Source: Chloroflexales bacterium ZM16-3 (GTDB taxonomy: Bacteria; Chloroflexota; Chloroflexia; Chloroflexales; Chloroflexaceae). Taken from it: DNA of 64,000 nucleotides. Both the position numbers and the translations under genes were made by a program. Below are positions 37,850-47,636 of this stretch, in pieces. Position 1 is the first letter of the stretch. Every line of letters begins with the position of its first letter. Below the pieces are notes generated by a model, which ran no database searches, was not told the DNA's origin, and saw nothing but the letters and a program-made list of their open reading frames with translations. The DNA lies in assembly GCA_004138175.2 (NCBI GenBank), contig RYFE02000003.1, positions 248,001-312,000 on the forward strand, in the 5' to 3' direction.

Positions 37850-39847
37850 ATGCATCAGCGCTCTCAGCTCACCCGCGCCGTGATGGCCTTCGTGCTGCTT
37901 GCTCTCGCCGGTGCGGCCATTCTGCCCGTCCAGCCCTCCCATGCTCAGGATCTGCCGTGGGGCGATAAGGGTACCCCCTTTGGCGTGGTGGCCGCCCTCG
38001 GCAACCGGGTGCGCGCCGATGAGATCCCCGCCGCCGTCGCGCTCATGCGCGAGGCCGGTGTCCAGTGGCAGCGCGAGGAGATCTTCTGGGACCATGTGCA
38101 GCAGCAGCCCGGCGGCCCCTATGACTGGGACGGCAACGATGCCGGGCGCTATAACTACGACCTGGCGATCCAGGCGCAGGCCGCCGCTGGCATCCGCGTC
38201 CTTGGACTGCTCGACTATAACCCGGCATGGTTCAAGGGCAAGAACCCGCGCCCCGAGGAGTGGATCGCTGACTGGGGCGACTTTGTGTATAGCGCGGTCG
38301 CTCGCTACGGGCGGGATCGTGGCCAGATTACCTACTGGGAGCTTTGGAACGAGCCGAACCTGGCCGCCTCGGGCTACGAGAGCGGCCTGTACACCGTCGC
38401 TGACTTTGTGCGTATCCTTGAGGTTGGTCGCGCCGCCGCCCTGGCCGCCGACCCCAATGCGAAGATCGTTATGGGCGGGCTTGCCCCGATCTGGAGCGAG
38501 GCGCCCACCTCGCGCCACTCCGACTACTTCGACTACCTCGATCAGGTCGGTCGCCTGGGCGGCTGGCGCTTCGTCGATGTGATCGCCATCCACCCCTACC
38601 GCCCCAGCGCCCCCGAGGGCGACGCCTGGCGTCGCGACCAGTCGCTCACCTTTAGCCAGGAGCTGAGTCGGCTCGATGCGGTGCTGCGCACCTACGGCTC
38701 CCGGCCGATCTGGCTGACGGAGCTGGGCTGGTCGACGAGCCAGGGCTATCAGGGCGTCGACGAGGACACCCAGGCATTCCTGCTGGTGCGCACCTACCTG
38801 CTCGCCATGACCCACCCGAGCGTCGAGAAGATTTTCTGGTACGACTTCCGCGATGATACGTCGCCGAGCACACCCTATGAGCGGCCGACCACCAGCCCCG
38901 GCGAGGTCGAGTCTCACTATGGGCTGCTGCGCCGAGCTTACCCGCTCGACCCGGCGCGCGGCGACCTGCGTAAGTCGGGGTTTCTGGCCTACCGGACGAT
39001 GACCGAGATGCTGGGCGGCCTCGTCCTCCAGGCTGTCCCGCTGAGCGACGCCGATGGCGTCTTCTGGCACCGCTACGCGGGCGGAGGCCGCCGCGTCGAT
39101 GTGTTCTGGCGCACGGGCGAGTCTTCGCCTGCGATCAGCGTGGCCTGCGGCTGCCGCGAGGCTCTGGTGCGCAACTGGAAGGGCGAGGTGCGCTACCTGC
39201 TGACCAGCGCCGATGGGCAGATCGTCATCCGCCCAGATCAGCTCGGCGCCCCGCTGTACGTGGAGTACGACCCGCCGGCGCGGCCGGGCCGGGTCTTCCC
39301 CGCGACCGGGCACAGCATCGGCGGGGACTTCCGGGACTTCTGGGATGCGCGTGGCGGGCTGGCTCGCTTTGGCTACCCGCTCACCGAGGAGATTGTCGAG
39401 CCGGAGCCGGGGAGCGGGCGGCCGCGCGTCGTCCAGTACTTCGAGCGGGCCCGCTTCGAGCACTTCCCTGAGTTGGCCGGTACGCTCTACATAACGCAGC
39501 TCACCCGGCTCGGCGAGCCGTCCCTACAGCGCCAAGGGCTCGACTGGCGCAGCCTGCCCTATCAGACCGACGCGCCGCCCGAGTGTCGGCTCTTCCCCGA
39601 GACCGGCCGCCGGCTCTGCCCGCCCTTCCTGGCCGCCTGGGAGCAGGCCGGCGGGCTCGACCTGGTCGGGCTGCCGCTCACCGAGGCATTCCCTGCGACG
39701 GACGCGGACAGCGGCGAGCGCTACACGGCGCAGTATTTCGAGCGGGCGCGGATCGAGTATCACCCGGATAAGGCGGGCACGCCCTACGTGATCCAGCTCG
39801 GCCTGCTCGGGCGCGAGCAGATCGCGCGCTGGGGCGGGATGCCGTGA
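37850..39847 (+). CDS. Secreted glycoside hydrolase (clan A) with C-terminal repeats
   Basis: A 665-residue exported protein. The signal peptide ends PSHAQD. A TIM-barrel glycosidase follows, with acid/base Glu168 in WELWNEPN and nucleophile Glu291 in WLTELGW, the clan GH-A arrangement (GH5/GH39/GH10-like). After about residue 480 come two copies of a module with FPxTGH, FWDARGGLxRFGYPLTE, QYFERARxEYHP and TxYxxQLxxLG, common in Chloroflexota secreted proteins. The start at 37850 fits the signal peptide, though the ribosome-binding site is weak. The polysaccharide target is unknown. Confidence 0.85.
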   Translation: MHQRSQLTRAVMAFVLLALAGAAILPVQPSHAQDLPWGDKGTPFGVVAALGNRVRADEIPAAVALMREAGVQWQREEIFWDHVQQQPGGPYDWDGNDAGRYNYDLAIQAQAAAGIRVLGLLDYNPAWFKGKNPRPEEWIADWGDFVYSAVARYGRDRGQITYWELWNEPNLAASGYESGLYTVADFVRILEVGRAAALAADPNAKIVMGGLAPIWSEAPTSRHSDYFDYLDQVGRLGGWRFVDVIAIHPYRPSAPEGDAWRRDQSLTFSQELSRLDAVLRTYGSRPIWLTELGWSTSQGYQGVDEDTQAFLLVRTYLLAMTHPSVEKIFWYDFRDDTSPSTPYERPTTSPGEVESHYGLLRRAYPLDPARGDLRKSGFLAYRTMTEMLGGLVLQAVPLSDADGVFWHRYAGGGRRVDVFWRTGESSPAISVACGCREALVRNWKGEVRYLLTSADGQIVIRPDQLGAPLYVEYDPPARPGRVFPATGHSIGGDFRDFWDARGGLARFGYPLTEEIVEPEPGSGRPRVVQYFERARFEHFPELAGTLYITQLTRLGEPSLQRQGLDWRSLPYQTDAPPECRLFPETGRRLCPPFLAAWEQAGGLDLVGLPLTEAFPATDADSGERYTAQYFERARIEYHPDKAGTPYVIQLGLLGREQIARWGGMP

Positions 39848-39924
39848 AGGAATGATGAATGATGAGTGATGAATGATGAATGATCCGGATCATTCATCAT
39901 TCATCACTCATCATTCATCATTCC
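39848..39924. repeat. GATGAAT tandem-repeat palindrome
   Basis: About five ATGATGA(A/G)TG-type units and the complementary array, meeting at GATCCGGATC, between the convergent glycosidase and thioesterase genes. Confidence 0.9.
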
Positions 39925-40461
39925 CTACGGGTGCTCCTCGCGGTCGTGCAAGATATCCTCGGGGTGATGGCGGATCTCCAGGCTGCGCTCCTCGATCTCG
40001 CTGCGCAGCTCGCGGCGCAGCTGGGCGGCAGCCCAGCGCCGACGCTGATCGGCCGTCTCAATGGTTAGGGGCACCAGCTTTCGCGGCTTCTCGTTCTCGT
40101 CCAGTGCGACCATGGTGAAGTAGCAGGTGATCACATGGCGCGCGGTTCGGGTGGTGATCTCCTCGGCGACCACGCGGACGCCAACCTCCATCGAGCTGCT
40201 GCCGGTAAAGTTTACCGATGCACGGAAGGTGACAAGCTCGCCGACATGGATCCGCTCGCGGAAGATTACCTGATCGACCGACCCGGTGACGACGTAGCCG
40301 CCCGAGTAGCGTGACGCGCAGGCGTAGGCCACTTGGTCGAGGAGCTTGAGGACGTGTCCTCCGTGGACGTTGCCGGAGAAGTTGGCGGTATCCGGGGTCA
40401 TCAGCACCGTCATCTGGAGCTGGCGCTGCTGATCGGTAGCTGTCTCAGGTACCTGTTCCAT
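39925..40461 (-). CDS. Acyl-CoA thioesterase (hotdog fold)
   Basis: A 178-residue single-hotdog thioesterase of the YciA/ACOT type. DTANFSGNVHGGHVLKLLDQVAYACASRYSGG contains the GNVHGGxxLxxxD active-site block, followed by VDQVIFRERIHVGELVTF. It hydrolyses acyl-CoA esters. The start has AGAAGGAG upstream. The C-terminal ~40 residues are charged and helical. Confidence 0.88.
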   Translation of the reverse strand: MEQVPETATDQQRQLQMTVLMTPDTANFSGNVHGGHVLKLLDQVAYACASRYSGGYVVTGSVDQVIFRERIHVGELVTFRASVNFTGSSSMEVGVRVVAEEITTRTARHVITCYFTMVALDENEKPRKLVPLTIETADQRRRWAAAQLRRELRSEIEERSLEIRHHPEDILHDREEHP

Positions 40462-40613
40462 GACAGAGACTCCTTCTGTATCTCAGATGAGGGCACAAGG
40501 TAGAGGGTACAGGTGGAGCGCATCCGCACCCAGGCATATGGGTATTATAGAAATCGCCAGATACGCCGTGCTATACTCGCCGTTGATAGAAGAATTATGT
40601 CCCAGGAGATCCT

Positions 40614-42953
40614 ATGTCGAATCGGACGGGCGCGCCGCTTCGGGTTGTGATCGGCTGTTCGCGGGAGGATGGGCCTGCTGCCCGCGCGATAGCCCAGCGG
40701 CTGCGTGTCGATGGGCTGTCGCCGTGGCTCCTGGCTGATGAGCTGGAGGGGCAGCCCGATCCGCTGCGTGCCTTGCGGGATGCCGTCGCTGAGGCTGACG
40801 CGGTGATCTTCTGCGTATCCCGGCGCTCATGTGGCCCCGATGGTCAGCCCGCCCTTGACATAGCCCGGCTGAGCGACCTGGTGCGTCTGGGGCGACCGCC
40901 GATCAGCTTGGTGATCGCGCTGAAGCTGGGCGTCTGTGATCTGCATGCGGAGATCCCCCAGGCCAGGGTGATCGAGATCTTCGGCTACAGCGGCTACGAG
41001 CGTCTCCTGGCCGCCCTGCGCGATCACGCCGAGAATCTGCGCCGTGCGGCGGCGCCGCCGCCTGAGCCCGAGCCGCCGCCCGAGTCGGTGAGCCCTGCCC
41101 TTGGCCTGCGCGGTCGCTACGCCCTGTCCTCCCTTGAGCGTCAGGGCCAGGTGGCTCGCCTGGGGCGCGGCTGCGCCCGCAGCGTGATTATGCTCGCCCC
41201 CGACCGGGCTCTGCTGATCTCGGGGGGCGGCGCCGCGCTGATCGATGCCCGCGACCATCGGGCGCTCTGGTCGATCGACTGCCCGGCCCGCTGCGCCGCC
41301 CTCAGCCCGAGCGGGCGCCTCCTGGCCATCGCCGGCGGGGCGCAGATCTTCCTCTGGGATCTTCAGGATGGCCGGATGCGCAGCCAGCTCAGTGGCCACG
41401 GCGGTAGAATCAGCGCGCTGGCCTTCAGCCCCGATGAGCGCAGCCTGGCCTCGGCGAGCGATGATCGTACCGTTAGGCTCTGGCGGACCGGCGATGATGT
41501 GGCCTCGCTCGCCAGCCCGCTCCTGGCCAGCACCCCCGCCCACCCTGACCATGTTTGTAGCGTCGCCTTCAGCCCCGATGGCACCCTGCTCGTCACCGGC
41601 GGCGCCGACCGCACCGTGCGGATCTGGCGCACCCTCGACCGCACCCTCGTGCAGACCCTCAGCGGCCACGGCGGGGCGGTCGAGGCGCTGGCCTTCAGCG
41701 CTGTCGGCGACGTGCTGGCCGTCGGGTCGCGCGGGCGCAGCCTGCGGCTCTGGTCGATCCGTGGCTGGCGGCTTCTGCACAGCATCGATGGCCACGGCGG
41801 GGCGCTGGAGTGTCTGGCCTTCAGCCCGGACGGGAGCCTGATCGCCAGCGGGGCCGCCGACTGCACCGCGCGGATCTGGCAGGTGGCCGATGGCACCCTT
41901 CGACGCACCCTCGTTGGCCACAGCGGGCCGGTTGTCGGTGTGAGCTTTGTCCCTGAGGGAGACCAGCTCGCCACGCTCGGCGAGGATGATCGCCTGCTGA
42001 TCTGGCGTGTCGCCGATGGGGCTGAGGCGGCGGCACTGCGCCCGCTCAGCGGCCGGGTGACGGGGCTGGCCTTTAGCCCAGACGGCGGGCACCTGGCGGT
42101 GGGCGGCGGCGATGGGGCGGTGACAGTTCACGCGCTGTATGAGCAGGTGGCGCCGCTCAGCCAGCACATCGACCACCGTGGCGCCGTGGGCAGCCTGGCC
42201 TTCGCCGAGGATGGCGGGCGGCTGATTACTGCGGCGAGCGACCGCAGGGTGCGATCCTACCCGCTGAGCGGGGGCGAGGGCGCGATCTTGCTCCAGACCC
42301 ACGGGGCGCTTCAGAGCGCGATCGTCGCCCCCGGCGGGCGGCTGATGGCATGCACCGATGGCGAGGGGACAGTCCAGATCTGGCAGCTCGGCGCGGAGGG
42401 CGGGCAGTTCTGGCGCGTGCTGCGTGGCCTGCGCGGTCGCCCGCGCCTGCTGCGCTTCAGCCCGAGCGCTGAGGCGCTGGCGGTTGCCGCCGAGGACGGT
42501 GCCGTGCAGATCTGGCGTCTGAGCGTGCTCGACGGGGATCAGCTCGACCCGCAGATGATGATCGCCGGGGTGGCGGGGCGGGTGCGCAGCCTGGCCTTCA
42601 GCGATGACGGGCTCTCCCTAGCGACGGGCGCGGAGACGGGCCATGTGCAAATCTGGCAGGTGTCCGACGGTGCCCTGCGGGCCGACCTATCTGGCCCGGG
42701 GCCCGCCGTGGTGGGCTTGTCCTTCGCCCCCGACGGGCGCAGCCTGGCTGGCGGAGACGCTGCCGGCCATGTGCGGATCTGGAAAATCGCTGGCCCTTCT
42801 CGCGGGAAGTCCGGCTCGCGTCGGCGCGAGCCAGACCAGGCAAGCGGGCACGCTGGGCACGCTGGCGCGGTCGATCACCTGGCCTACAGCCCCGTCGGCG
42901 ATATCCTCGCCAGCGGCGCGTCTGATGGGATGGTGAGGCTGTGGCAGGTGTAG
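40614..42953 (+). CDS. TIR-like domain fused to WD40 beta-propellers
   Basis: A 779-residue protein. Residues 8-145 (RVVIGCSREDGPAARAIAQRLRVDGLSPWLLADEL ... AVIFCVSRRSCG) form a TIR-like domain. The Glu that NAD-cleaving TIR domains carry after the SxxS/W block is not evident (RRSCGPDGQPALDIARLSDL), so it may be a scaffold. A Pro/Glu linker is followed by about twelve WD40 repeats (GHGGRISALAFSPDERSLASASDDRTVRLWR and so on), enough for two propellers. Such fusions act in signalling or defence against phage. It stands alone between unrelated genes. Confidence 0.85.
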   Translation: MSNRTGAPLRVVIGCSREDGPAARAIAQRLRVDGLSPWLLADELEGQPDPLRALRDAVAEADAVIFCVSRRSCGPDGQPALDIARLSDLVRLGRPPISLVIALKLGVCDLHAEIPQARVIEIFGYSGYERLLAALRDHAENLRRAAAPPPEPEPPPESVSPALGLRGRYALSSLERQGQVARLGRGCARSVIMLAPDRALLISGGGAALIDARDHRALWSIDCPARCAALSPSGRLLAIAGGAQIFLWDLQDGRMRSQLSGHGGRISALAFSPDERSLASASDDRTVRLWRTGDDVASLASPLLASTPAHPDHVCSVAFSPDGTLLVTGGADRTVRIWRTLDRTLVQTLSGHGGAVEALAFSAVGDVLAVGSRGRSLRLWSIRGWRLLHSIDGHGGALECLAFSPDGSLIASGAADCTARIWQVADGTLRRTLVGHSGPVVGVSFVPEGDQLATLGEDDRLLIWRVADGAEAAALRPLSGRVTGLAFSPDGGHLAVGGGDGAVTVHALYEQVAPLSQHIDHRGAVGSLAFAEDGGRLITAASDRRVRSYPLSGGEGAILLQTHGALQSAIVAPGGRLMACTDGEGTVQIWQLGAEGGQFWRVLRGLRGRPRLLRFSPSAEALAVAAEDGAVQIWRLSVLDGDQLDPQMMIAGVAGRVRSLAFSDDGLSLATGAETGHVQIWQVSDGALRADLSGPGPAVVGLSFAPDGRSLAGGDAAGHVRIWKIAGPSRGKSGSRRREPDQASGHAGHAGAVDHLAYSPVGDILASGASDGMVRLWQV

Positions 42954-42973
42954 GGGCGCATCGCGATGCGTCC

Positions 42974-45127
42974 CTACGTTTGCGCCCGGATCGCGGCCAG
43001 AACCCGCTCCGGGGTGAAGGGCTGGTCGCAGACCGACGCGCCGGTGGCGTTGAAGATCGCGTCGGCCACGGCGGCGGCGAAGGGCACCAGGGGCAGCTCG
43101 GCCACGCCGCGTGCGCCGTGCGGCCCCTCGGGGTCGGCCAGCTCCAGGATGAGCGGCACGATCTCGGCGGGCGTGTCGCGGGCGGTGGGCAGCAGGTAGC
43201 TGCTGAAGTGCGGCGTGAGCACCTGCCCCGCGCGCATCTGGAAGTGCTCAAGCAGGGCGTAGCCGATCGCCTGGGCCACCCCGCCCTCGATCTGGCCCTC
43301 CACCTGCTGGCGGTTGATCGCGCGGCCCACGTCGTGGGCGCTGATCACCGTCAGGACGCGCACCAGGCCGGTGCGTGTATCCACCTCAACCTCCACCGCC
43401 TGGGCGGCGTAGCCGTAGGCGTAGTTCGGCCTCCCGGCGGTGCTGACCGGGTCGAGCGATGTCGTCGCCGGCGGGCGGTACTGCACCGTGGCGCGGGCCG
43501 GGCGCTCCTCGGCCCGCCACTCGACCAGGGCGGCCTCGGCCGCGTCCTTCACCGCCCGCCCGGCCATGATCGTCAGCCGCGAGGCCGAGGCCGAGCCGAC
43601 ATTGGGTGCCTCGGCGCTGTCGTCGCTGATCAGGGCCACCTGCTCTAGCGGCAGGCCCAGCCCCTCGGCGGCGATCTGGCGCAGGATGAGGCTCACCCCC
43701 TGGCCGACCTCGGCCGCACCGGCGCGCACCTCGGCCCGCTCGACCTGCGCCCCGCCGAACAGCTCGACGCTGGCCGTGGCCTGCTCGGGGAAGCCAAAGG
43801 AGTAGCCCAGGTTTTTGATGCCGCAGGCCAGGCCCCATGTGCGCTTGAGGGCTGAGGGCTGAGGGCTGAGGGCTGAGCGCCGCCGATCCATCTCACCTAT
43901 ACAAGCATCCATGCATGCGCGCACGCTCACGCCGGGCGGGAGGGGGTGCTGGGTCGGCTCGATGCTGCCCTCGCGGTAGAGGTTGATCCGCCGCATCTCG
44001 GCCGGGTCGATGCCGAGGGCGTGGGCCAGCCGGGTGACCATAACCTCGCTGGCGAACTGGGCCTGCGGCGCGCCGAAGCCGCGAAACGCCCCCGAGGGTA
44101 CATTGTTTGTGTACACCGCGTAGCCGTCCGAGCTGATGTTGGGCACCTCGTAGCAGCCGCTGGCGAAGAGCGCCGCCACTTTGATCACCTCGGCGCTGGT
44201 GGAGGCGTAGGCCCCGCCGTCGGCCACCACCTCCGACTCCACACCGACGATCCGGCCGTCGCGCATAGCGCCCCAGCGGCAGCGCACCTGCATCGGGTGG
44301 CGCTTGTGGTGGGCCAGCATCGACTCCTCGCGCCCCCAGACGATGGCTACCGGCCGACGCAGCCGCCAGGCGGCCAAGGCCAGCAGGTGCTGCACCGAGA
44401 GATCCTCGCGCCCGCCGAAGGCCCCGCCGATGGCGGCGTAGCGGATGACCACCTGCTCGTCGGGGATGCCCAGGATGGACGCGATCTGGCGGCGATCCTC
44501 GTGGAGCCACTGTCCGGCGGTCTCGACCACCACCCGGCCATCGTCATCAACATAAGCCACACCGGCCTCGGGCTGGAGGAAGGCGTGGTCCTGCCACGAG
44601 GTGCTAAACGCGCCCTCAAGCACAAGGTCGGCGGCGGCCAGCGCGGCGGCGGCGTCGCCCTTGCGGATGGGGCAGTGGGCGAGCAGGTTGCTGCCGTGGC
44701 CGGCGTGGACGAGCGGCGCGCCGGGGAGCAGGGCGGCCCTGGGGTCGCTCACCACAGGGAGATCTTCATAGCTCACCCGCACCAGGCGGGCGGCGGCCTC
44801 GGCGGCCTCGCGGCTCTCGGCCACCACCAGGGCCACCTTGTCGCCCACGAAGCGCACCACGTCGGCGCAGAGCACGGGCTGGTCGGAGTCGATCAGCCCG
44901 TAGGCGTTATGGGGCACGTCGGCGGCGGTGAGGACGGCCACGACACCGGGCGCGGCCAGGGCGGCCGCGCTGTCGATCTCCAGGATGCGCGCGTGGGGCC
45001 GCCCGGCGAAGACCACCTTCAGGTGCAGCATGTCGGGCCGCACCAGGTCGCCAGGGTAGCGGGCCGCGCCGGTGACTTTGTCCAGGGCGTCGGGGCGCGG
45101 CAGCGATGCGCCGATAAGTGTGTTCAT
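42974..45127 (-). CDS. Xanthine dehydrogenase-family molybdenum-binding subunit
   Basis: A 717-residue large subunit of the molybdenum hydroxylase family. GASLPRPDALDKVTGAARYPGD, GGAFGGRED, GAFRGFGAPQAQFASE, AEVGQGV and the terminal Glu block GARGVAELPLVPFAAAVADAI are present. It would hydroxylate a heterocycle or aldehyde. The FAD and 2Fe-2S partner subunits are not adjacent, so it is an orphan in this window. Around residues 418-428 a heptamer (GGGCTGA) array is translated as ALSPQPSALK, an insert at a surface-like position. Confidence 0.88.
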   Translation of the reverse strand: MNTLIGASLPRPDALDKVTGAARYPGDLVRPDMLHLKVVFAGRPHARILEIDSAAALAAPGVVAVLTAADVPHNAYGLIDSDQPVLCADVVRFVGDKVALVVAESREAAEAAARLVRVSYEDLPVVSDPRAALLPGAPLVHAGHGSNLLAHCPIRKGDAAAALAAADLVLEGAFSTSWQDHAFLQPEAGVAYVDDDGRVVVETAGQWLHEDRRQIASILGIPDEQVVIRYAAIGGAFGGREDLSVQHLLALAAWRLRRPVAIVWGREESMLAHHKRHPMQVRCRWGAMRDGRIVGVESEVVADGGAYASTSAEVIKVAALFASGCYEVPNISSDGYAVYTNNVPSGAFRGFGAPQAQFASEVMVTRLAHALGIDPAEMRRINLYREGSIEPTQHPLPPGVSVRACMDACIGEMDRRRSALSPQPSALKRTWGLACGIKNLGYSFGFPEQATASVELFGGAQVERAEVRAGAAEVGQGVSLILRQIAAEGLGLPLEQVALISDDSAEAPNVGSASASRLTIMAGRAVKDAAEAALVEWRAEERPARATVQYRPPATTSLDPVSTAGRPNYAYGYAAQAVEVEVDTRTGLVRVLTVISAHDVGRAINRQQVEGQIEGGVAQAIGYALLEHFQMRAGQVLTPHFSSYLLPTARDTPAEIVPLILELADPEGPHGARGVAELPLVPFAAAVADAIFNATGASVCDQPFTPERVLAAIRAQT
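43847..43877. repeat. Heptamer (AGGGCTG) array inside the molybdenum hydroxylase gene
   Basis: Four tandem AGGGCTG units are translated in frame on the minus strand as a Ser/Pro/Gln/Ala-rich insert. Confidence 0.9.
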
Positions 45128-45184
45128 AAGGGTGTATTATCCTTATGTGAGCGTATCGCGTCAACACCACATAAGAGGAGCCAC

Positions 45185-46639
45185 ATGGAAAACAGCCGCG
45201 CGCGGGTGGGCTGCACGATCTTCCTGGTTGTCCTGATCATCGGGGTGGCGATCGGCGCGGCCGGCATGGCCGCCTTCCTCGGCGTGGGCATGAACGAGCT
45301 GGCGGCGCGGGCGAACGGCCATGCCGCCCCGGTGCTGGTCGCGGTCACGCCCACCGTCGCCGCCCAGATCGTCGGCGGGGCCGCGCCGGGCCGCAGGCTG
45401 GTCTGGCGCGCGCCAATCGCGCTGGATGGCGACACCCGCGAGCCGGATATGCTGGTGATCAGCCGTAACTATGACCGTGACGGCGACACGGTGCTGCTCT
45501 TCAGCCCCGACGCGGGCGCGGTGCGCTGGGAGAGTCCGCCCCTGGGCGATAATGGCAACTCGTGGGCGCTGGCCTACAGCGACCAGTCGATCATCATTGC
45601 CAACAAGACCATGCTGATCGGGCTGAGCCGCGCCGACGGCGCTAAGATCTGGGAGGCGCCGCTGACCGACCGGATCTTCTACAACGGTTGTGTGGACTGC
45701 ATCCAGGTCTTTGGCGACTCGGTGGTGGTGCTGACCGACGATGGCGAGCTACAGGCATTCAGCGCCGCCAAGGGCGCGCCGCTCTGGAGCGTGCGCCTCA
45801 ACAATGCCACGCGCCAGCTCGTGCGCATGGGCGACATGGTGGGCGTCCCCGACAGCCTTGAGAAAGGCGGCAGCGACGCTGGGCTGTTCGTCTACCGGCC
45901 GAGCGACGGCGCGCTCGATCATACTATCGAGCCGGTCTGCCAGAGAGAGGGTGGCGGCTACGAGGATCGGCCGCACTACTATGATCGCATTCTGTCCGAT
46001 GCGCAGTCCGGGGCGTTCTACTGGATGCTCGACAGCGCCTCGTGCCTGTTGCGGGTGGATAGTGGCGGCGGTGAGCAGCGCTCCTATAACAAGAGTTTCC
46101 GCAGCTTTGACGAGAAAAATACGCTAGTCGCTGACGGGGTGCTTTACATAAGTACAGGGAAAGAAATCTATGCCACAGATGCGCAGGGGAGTGTGCGCCT
46201 GCTGCTGAGCGCCGAGGACTACAACATCAGCTCGCTTGAGGCCCGGCCCGGTGCCCTACTGGTGCTAGCGCAGCGCACCCGTGGCTCGTCGCGGCTTGAG
46301 CTCTGGTTGATCGACACGCAGAGCGGCGAGCAGCGCTGGGCGCGCGTGCTGACGGCGGGCGACCCGATCAACGGCCTCTATGACAGCGGCGACTTTGCGG
46401 CCCATCTGACAGGCGACTCGGTGGCGCTGATCGAGCAGCTGGGCGACCCGCAGGAGATCTGGTTCGATCTGCTGAGCATGAGGGATGGGACGAGTAGCGT
46501 CCATGCGCAGGTGAAGGTCGATGACGCCAGCAGAGATATCCGTGGCGTCGCATGGGGCAACCGCATGGCGTGGGCTGCGGTCGATCAGCTGTACGGGGTG
46601 AGCCTGGAGAGTGGGACAACCGTCTCACGATGGCCGTAG
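45185..46639 (+). CDS. Membrane-anchored PQQ-like beta-propeller protein
   Basis: A 484-residue protein with one N-terminal membrane helix (CTIFLVVLIIGVAIGAAGMAAFLG) and an extracytoplasmic domain of beta-propeller blades of the PQQ-like type (GAVRWESPPLG, GAKIWEAPLTD, GAPLWSVRLN, GEQRWARVLT). No PQQ-binding residues or enzymatic motif can be named, so a structural or sensory role is more likely. The start follows AAGAGGAGCC. A longer in-frame extension to 43946 is antisense to the neighbouring gene and is not used. Confidence 0.8.
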   Translation: MENSRARVGCTIFLVVLIIGVAIGAAGMAAFLGVGMNELAARANGHAAPVLVAVTPTVAAQIVGGAAPGRRLVWRAPIALDGDTREPDMLVISRNYDRDGDTVLLFSPDAGAVRWESPPLGDNGNSWALAYSDQSIIIANKTMLIGLSRADGAKIWEAPLTDRIFYNGCVDCIQVFGDSVVVLTDDGELQAFSAAKGAPLWSVRLNNATRQLVRMGDMVGVPDSLEKGGSDAGLFVYRPSDGALDHTIEPVCQREGGGYEDRPHYYDRILSDAQSGAFYWMLDSASCLLRVDSGGGEQRSYNKSFRSFDEKNTLVADGVLYISTGKEIYATDAQGSVRLLLSAEDYNISSLEARPGALLVLAQRTRGSSRLELWLIDTQSGEQRWARVLTAGDPINGLYDSGDFAAHLTGDSVALIEQLGDPQEIWFDLLSMRDGTSSVHAQVKVDDASRDIRGVAWGNRMAWAAVDQLYGVSLESGTTVSRWP

Positions 46640-46754
46640 GTCAGGTTCGGGAGTCGGGAATTGGAGGGCGGGAGGGGCCGGGGACAGTCACGGATCATCA
46701 GTGCGCTATACGAGATGACTCCCCTGTCCCCTGTCCCCTGACTCCCCTGCTCTT

Positions 46755-47636
46755 CTAGCACTGATCCATATCGTTATCGGAGTCTACGTGGGTGACCATG
46801 GCCGCCTTGAGCACGTTATTGAGCAGCACCATCGTCGTCACCGGGCCGGTGCCGCCGGGCACCGGGGTGATCGCGCCAGCCACCTCAACAGCGCTGGCGT
46901 AGTCCACGTCGCCGCACATCGTGTTGTCGGGGCGGACGTTAATGCCGAAGTCGATCACCGTGGCCCCAGGCTTGAGCATATCGCCCGTCACCAGGCCAAT
47001 CTTGCCTGCCGCTGTGACCACAATATCGGCGCGGCGCACCTTGTCGGCCAGGTTGCGGGTGGCGCGGTGGCAGATCTCGACGGTGGCCTCTGCGTTCAGC
47101 AGCATGGTGGACATCGGGCCGCCCACGACCGCGCTGCGCCCGATCACCACCGCGTCGCGCCCGGCCAGCTCGATCCCGTAGCGATCCAAGATCAGCATGC
47201 CACCGGCCGGGGTGTTTGGCACGAGGCTCGGCTTGTTCTGGTTGAGCAGGCCGACATTGATCGGGTGAAGTCCGTCGATATCCTTGCGGTGATCGAGCTG
47301 GAAGACCGCCGCCGCGCTGTCATACTTGGCCGGCAGCGGCATCTGGATGAGCACGCCGTCCACGTTGATGTCGGAGCTGAAGGTGTGGATGGCGTTCTCA
47401 AGCTCGCGCTGGGTGGCCGTGTGGTGCAGCAGGTAGTACTTGAAGTTCATACCTACGCGGTTGCAGGACACCTGTAGGTTGCGTACATAGCGCTCGGCCG
47501 AGCGGTCGCCGTAGACGTGGATGACGCCGAGGGTGGGGGTGTGGTGGTGCTGGGCGACGTAGGCTGCCACCCGCAGGCTCAGATCCTCGCGCATCTCGCG
47601 TGCCAAAGCCCGTCCGTTAAGAACAGTTGCTGCCAT
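46755..47636 (-). CDS. folD: FolD-family methylenetetrahydrofolate dehydrogenase, divergent
   Basis: A 293-residue FolD homologue. Tyr50, QMPLP, DIDGLHPINVGLL and TPAGGMLIL match the folate site; GRSAVVGGPMSTMLL binds NADP; PVPGGTGPVTTMVLL is the C-terminal signature. The catalytic Lys54 of the bifunctional enzyme, needed for cyclohydrolase, is Leu here (YVRNLQ instead of YVxSKxK), and the Lys in IVGKP is Gly. So the dehydrogenase may remain while cyclohydrolase is doubtful. It is read away from the hydrogenase cluster. Confidence 0.9.
   Translation of the reverse strand: MAATVLNGRALAREMREDLSLRVAAYVAQHHHTPTLGVIHVYGDRSAERYVRNLQVSCNRVGMNFKYYLLHHTATQRELENAIHTFSSDINVDGVLIQMPLPAKYDSAAAVFQLDHRKDIDGLHPINVGLLNQNKPSLVPNTPAGGMLILDRYGIELAGRDAVVIGRSAVVGGPMSTMLLNAEATVEICHRATRNLADKVRRADIVVTAAGKIGLVTGDMLKPGATVIDFGINVRPDNTMCGDVDYASAVEVAGAITPVPGGTGPVTTMVLLNNVLKAAMVTHVDSDNDMDQC

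Noticed and set aside
43946-45184. A long N-terminal extension in frame with the beta-propeller gene
   Set aside because: It is antisense to the molybdenum hydroxylase gene and is His/Gly-rich nonsense. The ATG at 45185 has a good ribosome-binding site and begins with a membrane anchor.
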